From Cryptosporangium minutisporangium (lineage in GTDB: Bacteria > Actinomycetota > Actinomycetes > Mycobacteriales > Cryptosporangiaceae), in the NCBI RefSeq assembly GCF_039536245.1, contig NZ_BAAAYN010000027.1:39629-93098 (forward strand): a stretch of DNA of 53,470 nucleotides, in the 5' to 3' direction. Of the stretch, positions 9,069-18,420 are shown piece by piece (positions within the stretch are counted from its first letter, which is position 1; the number at the start of each line of letters is the position of its first letter). The position numbers were made by a program, and so were the translations under genes. Under the pieces are notes generated by a model. It ran no database searches and was not told the DNA's origin. It saw nothing but the letters and a program-made list of their open reading frames with translations.

Positions 9069-9223
9069 TGCAGTTGCCGTTTGAAGCGCCGCCAGGCGCG
9101 ACTGTTCTGAGCTGGAGCCCGCCGAGGACGAGGCTGGCAGTCGAGCGCGAGGCCGCCGCGACCTTTGGGTGGTCTCAAGGCCTCGCGCTCGCCTGTCAGG
9201 CTCGCCCCTCGGCGGGCCGCCCA
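9069..9223 (+). repeat. Long stem-loop element, copy C
   Basis: The 5' small hairpin is 9086-9099 (GCGCC, loop GCCA, GGCGC). The long stem has arms 9117-9154 and 9179-9217, with one bulged base in the right arm. Compared with copy B the outer stem changes from GTCCAG to GCCGAG and the right arm changes to match, a compensatory change. The 24-nt apical loop has the GACC/GGTC stem and TCAA. It fills the whole gap between the SGNH hydrolase stop and the nucS stop. Confidence 0.85.
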
Positions 9224-9224
9224 C

Positions 9225-9884
9225 CTAGAAAAGCTTTCCTTCTGTGTCGTCCACTCCGCGGAGCGTGTCGTAGTTGAGGGTGACGCAGCGGATACCGCGG
9301 TCGGTGGCGAGAACGGAGGCCTGCGGCTTGATCTGCTGCGCGGCGAAGATACCGGTGACCGGTGCGAGCAACGGGTCCCGGTTCAGCAGCTCCAGGTAGC
9401 GGGTGAGCTGCTCCACCCCGTCGATCTCACCCCGCCGCTTGATCTCCACGGCCACCGTCGTCCCGGACGCGTCCCGGCACAGGATGTCGACCGGCCCGAT
9501 CGCGGTCGGGTATTCGCGACGGATGAGCGTGTAGCCCTCACCGAGCGTCGTGATGTGCTCGGCCAGCAGCCGCTGGAGGTCGGCCTCGACCCCGTCCTTC
9601 ACCAGACCTGGGTCCACCCCGAGGTCGTGGCTGGAGTCGTGGAGTACCTCCTCGATCGTGATCCGCAGTTCCTCGCCTGCTTTGTTCACGACGGTCCAGA
9701 CGCCGGGCTGTTCCTCCAGCCGGCAGGGCGGACTCATCCAGTTCAGCGGCTTGTAGGCGCGATCGTCGGCGTGGATCGACACCGACCCGTCGGCCTTGAC
9801 CAGCAGTAGCCGTGTCGCGGGCGGGAGGTGGGCGGTGAGTCGACCGATGTAGTCGACGGAGCAGCGGGCTATGACCAAGCGCAC
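9225..9884 (-). CDS. nucS: Endonuclease NucS (EndoMS), mismatch-specific
   Basis: 219 residues. NucS replaces MutS/MutL in many actinobacteria by cutting both strands at mismatches. The N-terminal DNA-binding/dimerisation half carries [16 protein letters not shown]; the C-terminal RecB-like nuclease has Asp133 (GPVDILCRD), Glu147 and Lys149 (VAVEIKRRG). The C-terminus GKLF resembles the short clamp-binding tail of this family. I chose the GTG at 9884 (start [12 protein letters not shown]), matching the known N-terminus, rather than a longer open frame that would overlap the divergent gene. Confidence 0.95.
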   Translation of the reverse strand: MRLVIARCSVDYIGRLTAHLPPATRLLLVKADGSVSIHADDRAYKPLNWMSPPCRLEEQPGVWTVVNKAGEELRITIEEVLHDSSHDLGVDPGLVKDGVEADLQRLLAEHITTLGEGYTLIRREYPTAIGPVDILCRDASGTTVAVEIKRRGEIDGVEQLTRYLELLNRDPLLAPVTGIFAAQQIKPQASVLATDRGIRCVTLNYDTLRGVDDTEGKLF

Positions 9885-9996
9885 GGCGAACCAGGCTAGG
9901 CCATCCGCCACTGGCCTGCCCGCCCGGCCAGCAACACCGAGTCGGGACCCGGACATCGATGCAGTAACCAACGGAACCGGCGCTACCGTCATCCAC

Positions 9997-11421
9997 GTGA
10001 GTGCGACGCCCCATACCGACGCCACCGGCCCGAGATTCGCCAGCCACGTCTTCGGGCGGTGGACGGACCCGCAGGAGGTCCACGCCGCCGGCGTGGCGCT
10101 CCGAGAGAAGACGCCGGTCAGCGCCTGCGCCGAGTACGTCCGGCGGCCGGACCGCCCGGATCCGGTCGCGTTCGTCGAGGCGACCAACGAAGGCCGGGTC
10201 GACGACCTCGTCGCGCTCCGGGTGGGTCGGATGGCCGCGTCGCCGTTCGCGTTCCTCCGGGGCAGCGCCGGCTTGATGGCGGCCGACCTGGTCGGCACCC
10301 CGACCTCCGGCATCACCGCCTGGATCTGCGGTGACGCGCACGCGTCGAACTTCGGGCTCTACGCCTCCCCCGAGCGTCGCCTGGTCATGGACGTCAACGA
10401 CTTCGACGAGACCGTCGTCGGCCCGTGGGAGTGGGACCTCAAGCGGCTCGCCGCGAGCTTGGTCGTCGCCGGTCGCGAGGCCGGGGTGGACGAGGCGAGG
10501 GTCCGCAGCGCCGCGGCGGACGCCGCTCGCATCTACCGGGCCGCGCTCCGCGAGCTGGCCGGGATGCCGATCCTCGACGCCTACTACCTGACCACCGACG
10601 AGAAGACGATCGACCACTTCGACGTCGCCCAGCTCGGCGAAGTGTTCAAGCGGATCGGCAAGAAGGCGCGGAAGAACACCAGCCGGCGGGTCGTCGAGAA
10701 GTTCGCCGAGCGCGCCGAGACCAACCACTGGCGGTTCGTAGACGACCCGCCGACCCTCACCCACGTCGACCGGAACGCCGAGCGGGCGGTGCTCGACGGC
10801 CTGGAGTCCTACGTCGAAGGTTGCCTCGACGACGAGCTGCGGACGCTGCTGTCGCGGTACTCGGTGACCGACATCGCGCACCGGGTGGTGGGCCTGGGCA
10901 GTGTCGGGCGGCGCAGCTACATCGTCCTGCTGCACGGCAACGGCGAGGACGCCCTGGTGCTGCAGGTGAAGGAGGCCGGTCCGTCCGCGCTGGCCCCGTA
11001 CGTGTCCGCGACACCGTACTCCCACAACGGCGAACGCATCGTCCGTGGTCAGCGCTGGATGCAGACGGTCAGCGACATCCTGCTCGGCTGGACGACCGTC
11101 GACGGGCGACCGTTCCTGGTCCGCCAGTTCCGCGACATGAAGGGCAGCATCGACCCCGCGCTGCTCAAGCCGAACCAGCTGGACGACTACGCCCGGGTGG
11201 TCGGCGCGGTGCTGGCCAGGGCGCACGCCCAGTCGGCCGATCCGCGCCTGCTGAGCGGCTACGTGGACGGCCAGGTCCGTACTCCGGGCGGGGACGGGTT
11301 CGACGAGGCGATCGCCACGTTCGCCGTCGCCTACGCCGACCAGACCGAGGCGGACCACGACGCGCTCGTCGGCGCGGTCAAGGCCGGCCGGCTGCCGGCG
11401 ATCTTCGAGGCGGAAGACTAA
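9997..11421 (+). CDS. DUF2252 family protein
   Basis: 474 residues from the GTG at 9997. The DUF2252 fold resembles aminoglycoside-phosphotransferase/kinase-like proteins; the sequence shows [29 protein letters not shown] and [10 protein letters not shown], typical for the family. Biochemical function is unknown. The open frame extends upstream to 9871, but that would overlap nucS, and the upstream residues are low in similarity to the family. It is divergent from nucS with about 112 nt between starts. Confidence 0.9.
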   Translation: MSATPHTDATGPRFASHVFGRWTDPQEVHAAGVALREKTPVSACAEYVRRPDRPDPVAFVEATNEGRVDDLVALRVGRMAASPFAFLRGSAGLMAADLVGTPTSGITAWICGDAHASNFGLYASPERRLVMDVNDFDETVVGPWEWDLKRLAASLVVAGREAGVDEARVRSAAADAARIYRAALRELAGMPILDAYYLTTDEKTIDHFDVAQLGEVFKRIGKKARKNTSRRVVEKFAERAETNHWRFVDDPPTLTHVDRNAERAVLDGLESYVEGCLDDELRTLLSRYSVTDIAHRVVGLGSVGRRSYIVLLHGNGEDALVLQVKEAGPSALAPYVSATPYSHNGERIVRGQRWMQTVSDILLGWTTVDGRPFLVRQFRDMKGSIDPALLKPNQLDDYARVVGAVLARAHAQSADPRLLSGYVDGQVRTPGGDGFDEAIATFAVAYADQTEADHDALVGAVKAGRLPAIFEAED

Positions 11422-11494
11422 GCCTCCCGCGCGGTCCCGACACGACCCGCCGGGCGCGTCGACATGACGCCCCCGGCGTGCCAGGCTCGTGCCC

Positions 11495-11692
11495 ATGGTC
11501 ACCGGAACGCCCGATCCGCTGCAGAGTCGTGTACCGCCGATGCCCGTGCCCGGTCCGCCGGTACCGCCGCCGGCTCCCGCGCCGGTTCCGGTACCGCCGC
11601 CCGGGCCCGGCGGTCCCCAGCCCGGCCCCGGCCCACTGCCGCCGGACCCCGAGCCGCAGCCGAGCCCCGACCCGGTCCCACCGCCGTCCTAA
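11495..11692 (+). CDS. Small proline-rich protein (possible)
   Basis: About 65 residues, more than a third proline (PPPAPAPVPVPPPGPGGP and similar). No domain, signal peptide or membrane segment can be seen. The ATG at 11495 or GTG at 11489 could start it; no strong ribosome-binding site is visible. The TAA stop lies at the first base of stem-loop copy D. It may be a real short protein or simply an open frame in GC-rich sequence. Confidence 0.35.
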   Translation: MVTGTPDPLQSRVPPMPVPGPPVPPPAPAPVPVPPPGPGGPQPGPGPLPPDPEPQPSPDPVPPPS

Positions 11693-11816
11693 GGACTGCC
11701 TTAGACCTGGAGCCCGTCCAGGGCGACGCTGCCGATCGGGCGGGAGGACGCCGCGTATAGGTTCATACTCAAGTCCTTCCGCCCGCTCGGCAGCGTCGTT
11801 CTGGGCGGGCCGGGCA
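11690..11816 (+). repeat. Long stem-loop element, copy D
   Basis: A 5-bp TAAGG/CCTTA hairpin with a 4-nt loop (11690-11703) precedes arms 11712-11749 and 11773-11810. The arms pair over 38 positions with G.U wobbles and only the conserved U x C mismatch (T11736 with C11786). The inner stem sequence differs from copies B and C on both arms. The 23-nt apical loop has the GTAT/ATAC stem of copy A and TCAA. Confidence 0.85.
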
Positions 11817-11853
11817 CGGCGTCGTTCTGGACGGGCCGTGCAACTGTGGAGTT

Positions 11854-12513
11854 GTGTTCGAACTACTGACCGGCACCGGCCTCGCCGCGTCGTCCGGTCT
11901 CAACGCCTACATTCCGCTGCTGACGCTCGGTGTCCTCTCCCGGTACACCGACACGGTCAGCCTTCCCACGGGGTGGCAGTGGCTGGACAGCGGCTGGGCG
12001 CTGCTGATCCTCGCCGCGCTGCTCGCGGTGGAGATGGTGGCGGACAAGGTGCCGGTCGTCGATTCCCTCAACGACGTGCTGCAGACCGTGGTCCGCCCGA
12101 CGTCCGGCGGACTCGCGTTCGGAGCCACCGCCACGTCGGACGCCGTGACCGTCAGCAACCCGGACAGCTTCGTCGGGGGCGGACAGTGGGTCCCGATCGC
12201 GGTCGGCGTGGTCCTCGCGCTCGTCGTCCACGCCGGCAAGGCCACAGCCCGGCCCGCGCTGAACACTGCTAGCGGTGGGTTCGCCGCACCGGTCGTCAGC
12301 GTGGTCGAGGACGTCGCGAGCTTCGGCCTCTCGTTGCTGGCCCTGCTGGCCCCACTCCTGGTCGTCGTCGCGCTGGCCGCGATGGCCGCGGTCTTCTGGC
12401 GAGCGATCCGGAAAGTACGCGCACTCCGACGCCGAAAGGCCGAGCGCCGCGCCCGGAACCGCCCGTTATCTGCCGACCCGAGCGCTGCGATGCACACTCA
12501 GAATTCTCTTTAG
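11854..12513 (+). CDS. DUF4126 family membrane protein
   Basis: 219 residues with several hydrophobic helices (about 5-30, 45-65, 105-125, 155-190) and a basic tail (KVRALRRRKAERRARNR). The N-terminus GLAASSGLNAYIPLL and the segment VEMVADKVPVVDSLNDVLQTVVRPTSG (in part) are characteristic of DUF4126. Function unknown. Starts with GTG just downstream of stem-loop copy D. Confidence 0.85.
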   Translation: MFELLTGTGLAASSGLNAYIPLLTLGVLSRYTDTVSLPTGWQWLDSGWALLILAALLAVEMVADKVPVVDSLNDVLQTVVRPTSGGLAFGATATSDAVTVSNPDSFVGGGQWVPIAVGVVLALVVHAGKATARPALNTASGGFAAPVVSVVEDVASFGLSLLALLAPLLVVVALAAMAAVFWRAIRKVRALRRRKAERRARNRPLSADPSAAMHTQNSL

Positions 12514-12639
12514 GTAATATTTCGGTCCCCATTACTCTTTTTGCGGGGCGGGCTATTCCTCCAGGTGTAGCCGGAGCCGAGGGAACGTGTCACGGTCGTC
12601 GTACCGGGTAGGACCCGGGCACGATCGCAGGGGGGTCCG

Positions 12640-13866
12640 ATGGAGATCGACATCGTCAGCGTGCCGTTCAGCGCGACGGGGCGCGCCGGTGGTGCGGCCG
12701 CCGCGCCGGCCGCCGTCCACGCCCAAGGACTGATCGGACGGATCCGTTCGGCGCTGCCGAACGGATGGTCCCCCCACGAGACGTCGCCGGTGCTCGGGGG
12801 CGAGCGGTCGCTGATCCGGAGCCCGGACACCGGCCTGCTCAACGAACCGGCGCTGGCAGCGATGATCGACGGCGTGGCCGACGCGGTGTCCGCGAGCCAC
12901 GCCGACGGACACTTCCCGCTGCTGCTCGGCGGCGACAACCCGATCCTGCTGGGCGGCCTCGTCGCCACCGGCCACCGTCCGGAGGGGCCGGCCGGGCTGC
13001 TCGTGCTCTCCGGCCGTGAGTGCGCCTGGCCGCCGGACAAGTCGCCGACCGGGTGCGCGTCCGACTGCACGCTGGGGTTGGCACTGCTCGCGCAGACGAA
13101 CGCCGTACTCTCCAACGGCCTGTCCCGTCGGTTGCCGCTGGTGCCGCCGGGGGCAGTCGCGGTGCTCGGCGCTCGCGACGCCGCCGAACTCTCCGCGGCC
13201 GGCATCCCGTCGCTCTCCGGCAGCATCCTCATCCGGTCCGACGAGGACCTGGGCGCGATCGGCGCCCGCCCCGCGACCGGACTGACCATCGCGCGCCACG
13301 CCACCGATGCGATCGAGCACCTCCGGCGCACCACCGACAACTGGTGGCTGCACATCGACCTGTCCGTGCTCTCGACGCCCGCCCTGCCCACCGTGGACCG
13401 GCGCCTGCCCGGCGGCCTGAGCTGGGAGCAGCTCACCGCCCTGACCAAAGCCGCGCTCGCCACCCCCGGCCTGGTCGGCTGGAGCGTGACCGGTTACGAC
13501 GCCGATCACGACCTGGAGCGGATCAGTGCGGCACACCTCGCCGACTACCTGGTCGAGTCGGTCGGCGCGCTGCCAGCGGCCGGCCGGAACGGTGCGGCCC
13601 GCTCGGCACCCGCCGGATCCGCACTGGACGCTCTCGCCGGCGGACGTCCGCCCGGCGCCGGTTCTTCGCACGGCCGCCAGCCTGCGCAGGACCAGCCGAC
13701 GCAGGACCAGCCGGAGGGCCCGGCCGAGAAGCGGCCGGACGCCCCGGCGGAGAGCCGATCCGACGCCCGCGCGGAGAACCGATCGGACACCCGTGCGGAG
13801 AGCGCGGCGGGTGGCCGGCCGGAGAGCTCCCCGGCGCCGCGGGCTCAGACCGTCGCGAGTCCGTGA
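12640..13866 (+). CDS. Arginase-fold protein with degenerate metal site
   Basis: 408 residues. Residues 1-310 follow the arginase/agmatinase fold: LLLGGDNPILLGG (94-106), the strand at 118-130, DNWWLHIDLSVLSTP (about 233-247) and GWSVTGYDADHD. The manganese ligands of active enzymes (GGDH, DxHxD, DxDxxDP) are largely missing: His is Asn100, the second motif is SGRECAW, and the third keeps only Asp240. A hydrolase reaction is therefore unlikely. The tail (about 311-408) is Glu/Arg/Pro/Ala-rich with repeated AE(S/N)RSD units and looks disordered. The 3' end overlaps the convergent meaA by 22 nt. Confidence 0.7.
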   Translation: MEIDIVSVPFSATGRAGGAAAAPAAVHAQGLIGRIRSALPNGWSPHETSPVLGGERSLIRSPDTGLLNEPALAAMIDGVADAVSASHADGHFPLLLGGDNPILLGGLVATGHRPEGPAGLLVLSGRECAWPPDKSPTGCASDCTLGLALLAQTNAVLSNGLSRRLPLVPPGAVAVLGARDAAELSAAGIPSLSGSILIRSDEDLGAIGARPATGLTIARHATDAIEHLRRTTDNWWLHIDLSVLSTPALPTVDRRLPGGLSWEQLTALTKAALATPGLVGWSVTGYDADHDLERISAAHLADYLVESVGALPAAGRNGAARSAPAGSALDALAGGRPPGAGSSHGRQPAQDQPTQDQPEGPAEKRPDAPAESRSDARAENRSDTRAESAAGGRPESSPAPRAQTVASP

Positions 13867-15893
13867 ACCTCGTCGATGACCGTCACGATCTCGTCCATGA
13901 TCTCGTTCAGGCCGTAGTCCTTCGGCGTGAACACCCGGGCGACTCCGGCCGCCTTCAGCATCTCCGCGTCGTCCTCGGGAATGATGCCGCCGACGATGAC
14001 CGGCACGTCGGTGAGGCCCTGCGCGCGTAGACCCTCGATCACGGCGGGTACCGCGAGCGCGTGCGCTCCGGACAGGATCGACAGCCCGACGACGTGCACG
14101 TCCTCGGCGACGGCGGCGGCCACGATCTGCTCCGGCGTGAGCCGAATGCCCTGGTAGACGACCTCGAAGCCGGCGTCCCGGGCCCGCACAGCGATCTGCT
14201 CGGCGCCGTTGGAGTGCCCGTCGAGGCCGGGCTTGCCCACGAGCATCCGCAGCCGACCCCCGAGCCGCTCCCCGGTCACGCGGACCCGCTCGCGAAGAGC
14301 GACCAGCGCGTCAGCGGTCTCGGCCCCAGGGTGGGACGCGGAGGCCGCGCTGACCCCGGTCGGCGCCCGGTACTCACCGAACACGTCCCGGAGGACGTTC
14401 GCCCACTCGCCGGTCGTGACGCCGGCGCGCACGCACGCCAGGGTCGGCTCCATCAGGTTCGTGCCGTTCTTCGCGGCGTCGGCCAGCTCGGCCAGCGTCG
14501 CGTCGACGGCTGCCTGATCCCGGTCGGCCTTCCAGGCCGCCAGGCGCTCGCGCGCGGCCTCCTCGACGCTCGCGTCGACGGTGAAGATGGCCTTCGCCGC
14601 GCCTCCCGCGCCGCCACCCGCCGTCAGCGGGCTCGGCTCGGTCTCGGTGTACTTGTTGACGCCGACGATGACGTCCTCACCGGCCTCGACCCGGGCACGC
14701 CGCTCGGCCAGCGAGCGCACCAGCTCGCCCTTCATGTAGCCGGACTCGATCGCCGCGACCGCGCCACCGAGCTCCTGCACCCGGGCGATCTCCGCGCGCG
14801 CGCCCTCCAGAATCGATTCGACCTTGGCCTCGACCACGAGGGAACCGTCGAAGAGGTCGTCGTACTCGAGCAGGTCACTCTCGAACGCGAGCACCTGCTG
14901 CATGCGCAGCGCCCACTGCTGGTCCCAGGGGCGGGGCAGCCCGAGCGCCTCGTTCCAGGCGGGCAGCTGGACGGCGCGGGCGCGGGCGTTCCGAGAGAGC
15001 GTGACGCCGAGCATCTCCAGAACGATCCGCTGGACGTTGTTCTCCGGCTGCGCCTCGGTGAGCCCGAGCGAGTTCACCTGCACGCCGTACCGGAAACGGC
15101 GGTCCTTGGGGTTCTCCACCCCGTAGCGCTCGCGGGTGATCTCGTCCCAGAGCTGCGCGAACGCCCGGAGTTTGCACATCTCCTCGATGAAGCGCATGCC
15201 GGCGTTGACGAAGAACGAGATGCGCGCGACGACGTCGCCCATCCGCTCCTGCGGCACCTGGCCGGAGTCGCGCACCGCGTCCAGCACCGCGATCGCGGTG
15301 GAGAGCGCGTACGCGACCTCCTGCACCGGCGTCGCGCCGGCCTCCTGCAGGTGGTACGAGCAGATGTTGATCGGGTTCCACTTCGGCAGGTGGACGACCG
15401 TGTGGGCGATCATGTCGGTGATCAGCCGGAGGCTGGGCCCGGGCGGGAACACGTAGGTGCCGCGGGACAGGTACTCCTTGATGATGTCGTTCTGGGTCGT
15501 GCCGGTGAGCGCCGCGAGCGCCGCGACCGGGTCACGCCCCTCCGCCTCGGCCTGCTCCAGCGCGACCGCCTCGTAGAGCGCCAACAGCCACATCGCGGTC
15601 GCGTTGATCGTCATCGAGGTGTTCATCCGCTCCAGCGGAATGCCCTCGAAGAGCGCGCGGGCGTCGCCCACGTGCGAGATCGGCACGCCGACCTTGCCGA
15701 CCTCGCCCCGGGCCAGCTCGTGGTCGGGGTCGTAGCCGGTCTGCGTCGGCAGGTCGAACGCGACCGAGAGCCCGGTCTGGCCCTTGGCCAGGTTCCGCCG
15801 GTACAGGGCGTTGGACGCAGCAGCCGACGAGTGGCCGGCGTAGGTGCGCATCACCCACGGACGATCGCGCTCCGGCGAGGACGGGTACGGCAT
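13845..15893 (-). CDS. meaA: Ethylmalonyl-CoA mutase / MeaA-type B12-dependent mutase
   Basis: 682 residues. It carries the acyl-CoA-binding barrel of methylmalonyl-CoA mutases with the MeaA/Ecm signature ([18 protein letters not shown], then [13 protein letters not shown]) and a C-terminal B12-binding domain with DGHSNGAEQ and SILSGAH. The family interconverts ethylmalonyl-CoA and methylsuccinyl-CoA in the ethylmalonyl-CoA pathway. It needs adenosylcobalamin, which the adenosyltransferase at 18421 could supply. A palindrome, ACTGGCGAGT, lies 31 nt before the ATG. Assignment to Ecm rather than another mutase subclass is by signature only. Confidence 0.9.
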   Translation of the reverse strand: MPYPSSPERDRPWVMRTYAGHSSAAASNALYRRNLAKGQTGLSVAFDLPTQTGYDPDHELARGEVGKVGVPISHVGDARALFEGIPLERMNTSMTINATAMWLLALYEAVALEQAEAEGRDPVAALAALTGTTQNDIIKEYLSRGTYVFPPGPSLRLITDMIAHTVVHLPKWNPINICSYHLQEAGATPVQEVAYALSTAIAVLDAVRDSGQVPQERMGDVVARISFFVNAGMRFIEEMCKLRAFAQLWDEITRERYGVENPKDRRFRYGVQVNSLGLTEAQPENNVQRIVLEMLGVTLSRNARARAVQLPAWNEALGLPRPWDQQWALRMQQVLAFESDLLEYDDLFDGSLVVEAKVESILEGARAEIARVQELGGAVAAIESGYMKGELVRSLAERRARVEAGEDVIVGVNKYTETEPSPLTAGGGAGGAAKAIFTVDASVEEAARERLAAWKADRDQAAVDATLAELADAAKNGTNLMEPTLACVRAGVTTGEWANVLRDVFGEYRAPTGVSAASASHPGAETADALVALRERVRVTGERLGGRLRMLVGKPGLDGHSNGAEQIAVRARDAGFEVVYQGIRLTPEQIVAAAVAEDVHVVGLSILSGAHALAVPAVIEGLRAQGLTDVPVIVGGIIPEDDAEMLKAAGVARVFTPKDYGLNEIMDEIVTVIDEVHGLATV

Positions 15894-15924
15894 CGGGCAC
15901 CTCCGGCGTCGGTGTGGGAATTCT

Positions 15925-15934
15925 ACTGGCGAGT
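15925..15934. promoter_or_regulatory. Palindrome ACTGGCGAGT upstream of meaA
   Basis: The site TACTGGCGAGTAA (15924-15936) is 31 nt upstream of the meaA start. Its reverse complement starts GGTTACTCGCCAGT and matches the palindrome at 2571-2584 (GGTTACTCGCGAGT) at 13 of 14 positions. A shared operator for acyl-CoA metabolism genes is inferred. Confidence 0.5.
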
Positions 15935-16023
15935 AACCGGTGAATGCTCATGATGCACGCCACACAATGCCGGGTGAATCGAACAAGACGCCCAGGCCCG
16001 GACGCCGCCGCGCCCCTCCGGTC

Positions 16024-16359
16024 TCAGCTCGCGACCGCGGATGCGGGCTCGCGCTCGACGGTCGACGCCACGTGGCCGGGCGTCTCCTCGTTGCGGAGCA
16101 CACGGCTCAGGCCGGTCGCTCGGAGCAGGCGTGCCACCCGGACCGGGACGTCCCGCAGCAACAGCTGCCGGTCGGCGTCCGCGGCCCGGCGTTCGACGCC
16201 GAGCAACATGCCCATCCCGATGGCGTCGACGGTCTGCACGGCGGAGAGATCGAGGATCAGCGGCCCGGCGCCCGAGCGGATCGCCTCGTCCAAGCTGGTG
16301 CGCAACACCCCGACGGTGGCCGCGTCGAGCCGTGGACCGGCGGCGACGAGCTGGCTCAT
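16024..16359 (-). CDS. STAS-domain protein (anti-sigma factor antagonist-like)
   Basis: 111 residues from the ATG at 16359, which follows a clear GGAGGGGG site. The STAS pattern is visible: an N-terminal strand, LRTSLDEAI, then PLILDLSAVQTVDAIGMGMLLG, where the Ser/Thr usually phosphorylated in anti-anti-sigma factors is occupied by Ala or Ile. It may thus not be controlled by phosphorylation like SpoIIAA. No partner anti-sigma gene is adjacent. The 313 nt upstream are relatively AT-rich and hold no gene; they probably contain promoters for this gene and for the one at 16673. Confidence 0.8.
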   Translation of the reverse strand: MSQLVAAGPRLDAATVGVLRTSLDEAIRSGAGPLILDLSAVQTVDAIGMGMLLGVERRAADADRQLLLRDVPVRVARLLRATGLSRVLRNEETPGHVASTVEREPASAVAS

Positions 16360-16672
16360 CCGGTGACCCCCTCCACGACCGCCCCGCTCGGATCGAGAAG
16401 GCAGCGCTCCGCTAACAGCGTCCCAGCCAGCATTATCCATTAACAGTCTAATTTGAGGAAACAACACCAGTAATGGCGTATTTGACGGTATTGCTCTGAC
16501 TGGCAGTACCCCAAGTAGCGAAACGATCAATTCCGGCAATACCGGCGTAGGACATCGCCTCCCCCAAACGGAGGAATCCCTCCGTACGGGCCGGTGACGA
16601 AGGCCTCCCGAGCGGGCGCAGAGCGCTCCACGAGCGTCGTCAGGGTGGCTCCCGGCTGGCACACTGGAAGAC
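16360..16672. other. Gene-free, relatively AT-rich divergent region
   Basis: The segment at about 16430-16560 is clearly richer in A and T than its surroundings and separates the divergent STAS and DUF2007 genes, so it probably holds both promoters. I see no convincing gene, long repeat or riboswitch in it. Confidence 0.5.
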
Positions 16673-16981
16673 GTGACGGGTGTCGTGGCTATCGGCGTCG
16701 CTTTTCTGGTGGTGGCGTTCCTGGCCGTGTTGTTGCGGTGGACGTTCGGCACGGCGCGGGTGTCCGGCCCGGCTCCGGACGGCAAGAGCTCGGACTACGG
16801 ACTGCTCCACGAAGTGGCGGTCGCCGCCTCCGCCGGCGAGGCCAACGCGCTCCGCGCGGTGCTCTCCGACGCCAACATCCGGTCGACCACCGCCGACGCC
16901 GGGCGCGGACGCGTCCGCGTGCTGGTGTTCGCCGCCGACCTGGAGATGGCCCGGGCGCTGGTCGGCCCGGGCACCTACTGA
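16673..16981 (+). CDS. DUF2007-like single-pass membrane protein
   Basis: 102 residues from GTG. One N-terminal membrane helix (about 4-23) is followed by a short cytoplasmic domain with EVAVAASAGEANALRAVL and RVRVLVFAADLEMARALV, which fits the DUF2007 (putative signal-transducing) fold. The role is unknown. It is convergent with murA; the 3' region carries two near-identical 18-nt repeats (ACTGAGGGCYCAGTCGGT at 16977 and 17013). Confidence 0.7.
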   Translation: MTGVVAIGVAFLVVAFLAVLLRWTFGTARVSGPAPDGKSSDYGLLHEVAVAASAGEANALRAVLSDANIRSTTADAGRGRVRVLVFAADLEMARALVGPGTY

Positions 16982-17030
16982 GGGCCCAGTCGGTTACCGC
17001 GGGCCCACCGGTTACTGAGGGCTCAGTCGG

Positions 17031-18329
17031 TCAGAGGGCGACGTGGTCGAACTCGTCGTCCTCGACCGTGATCCGCTCGATCGTCGCACCCAGCCCGCGC
17101 ATCTGCGTCAGGAAGTCAGGGTAGCCGCGGTCGATGTGGAACGCGTCGGCCACCTCGGTGACGCCGTCCGCCCGCAGACCCGCGATGACCAGCCCGACAC
17201 CCGCCCGGATGTCGGTGGCGCGCACCGGGGCGCCGGACAGCCAGTGTTTGCCGCGGACGACCGCGTGGTGCCCGTCGGTCCGGACGTCCGCGCCGAGGCG
17301 GAGCATCTCGTTGATGAACATGAAGCGGGCGTCGAACACGTTCTCGGTGACCATCGACGGCCCGTCGGCCACCGCGCCGAGCGTGATCGCCATCGGCAGC
17401 ATGTCGGTGGCGAAGCCCGGGTAGGGCAGCGTCACGATGTCGACCGCGCGCGGACGCTGGTCCATCCGAACACGGAAACCCTCGGACGGCTCCATCGGGT
17501 CGAGCAGGTCGATCTGCGCACCGGCCTGGTTGAGCTTGTCGAGCGCGATCTCCAGGTGCCGCGGCTCGCCCTCCCGCACCGTGATGTCGCCTTGGGTGAT
17601 CGCCGCCGCGAACGCCCAGGTGCCGGAGACGATCCGGTCGGGAACCACCCGGTGGCTCACCGGCCGCAGCTCCTCGACACCCTCGACCTCGAGCGTGGAG
17701 GTGCCGGCGCCGCTGATCTCGGCGCCCATCTCGGTGAGCATCGAGCAGATGTCGACGATGTCCGGCTCGCGCGCGGCGTTGTCGATCACGGTCGTGCCCT
17801 TCGCGAGCACGGCGGCCATCAGGATGTTCTCGGTGGCGCCGACACTCGGGAAGTCGAGCCAGATCCGCGCACCGTGCAGCCGCGAGGCCCGGGCCACCAC
17901 GAAGCCGTGCTCGCTGGTGATCTCGGCGCCCATCCGCTCCAGGCCGGCGATGTGGTAATCGAGGCCACGGGAGCCGATCGCATCGCCACCCGGGTGCGGC
18001 ACCCGCACCTCCCCACGGCGGGCCAGCAGCGGCCCGAGGACGTTGATCGAGGCGCGCATCCGCCGGACGAGGTTGTAGTCGGCCTCGGTGCCCGGCTGGG
18101 CGGGCACGTCGATCGTCAGCGTGTCGCCCTCGAGGGCGGCTTCACATCCGAGCCGCCGGAGCACTTCGCTCATGATCGTGACGTCAAGGATGCGGGGGAC
18201 GTTCGTCAGCACCGTCCGTCCCTCGACGAGCAGCGCGGCCGCCATCAGCTTCAAGACGCTGTTCTTGGCACCACTGACCGTCACCTCGCCTACCAGCGGG
18301 GTCCCACCTGTCACACGAAAGAGCTCCAC
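17031..18329 (-). CDS. murA: UDP-N-acetylglucosamine 1-carboxyvinyltransferase MurA
   Basis: 432 residues. Catalyses the first committed step of peptidoglycan synthesis, transferring enolpyruvate to UDP-GlcNAc in the cytoplasm. Lys22-Asn23 (SGAKNS) bind substrate. The active-site loop reads [11 protein letters not shown] with Asp116 where most bacterial enzymes have the fosfomycin-target Cys; the same replacement is known in mycobacteria and confers intrinsic fosfomycin resistance. Begins with GTG and is divergent from the adenosyltransferase. Confidence 0.97.
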   Translation of the reverse strand: MELFRVTGGTPLVGEVTVSGAKNSVLKLMAAALLVEGRTVLTNVPRILDVTIMSEVLRRLGCEAALEGDTLTIDVPAQPGTEADYNLVRRMRASINVLGPLLARRGEVRVPHPGGDAIGSRGLDYHIAGLERMGAEITSEHGFVVARASRLHGARIWLDFPSVGATENILMAAVLAKGTTVIDNAAREPDIVDICSMLTEMGAEISGAGTSTLEVEGVEELRPVSHRVVPDRIVSGTWAFAAAITQGDITVREGEPRHLEIALDKLNQAGAQIDLLDPMEPSEGFRVRMDQRPRAVDIVTLPYPGFATDMLPMAITLGAVADGPSMVTENVFDARFMFINEMLRLGADVRTDGHHAVVRGKHWLSGAPVRATDIRAGVGLVIAGLRADGVTEVADAFHIDRGYPDFLTQMRGLGATIERITVEDDEFDHVAL

Positions 18330-18420
18330 CCGGACATCGTACGGGTCTCGGCGGAGTGCTCTGTGTCATGTCCACAACGGTCTGGCCGTCCGGTGGATCA
18401 CCTCTCCCTATGCTCAAGGG

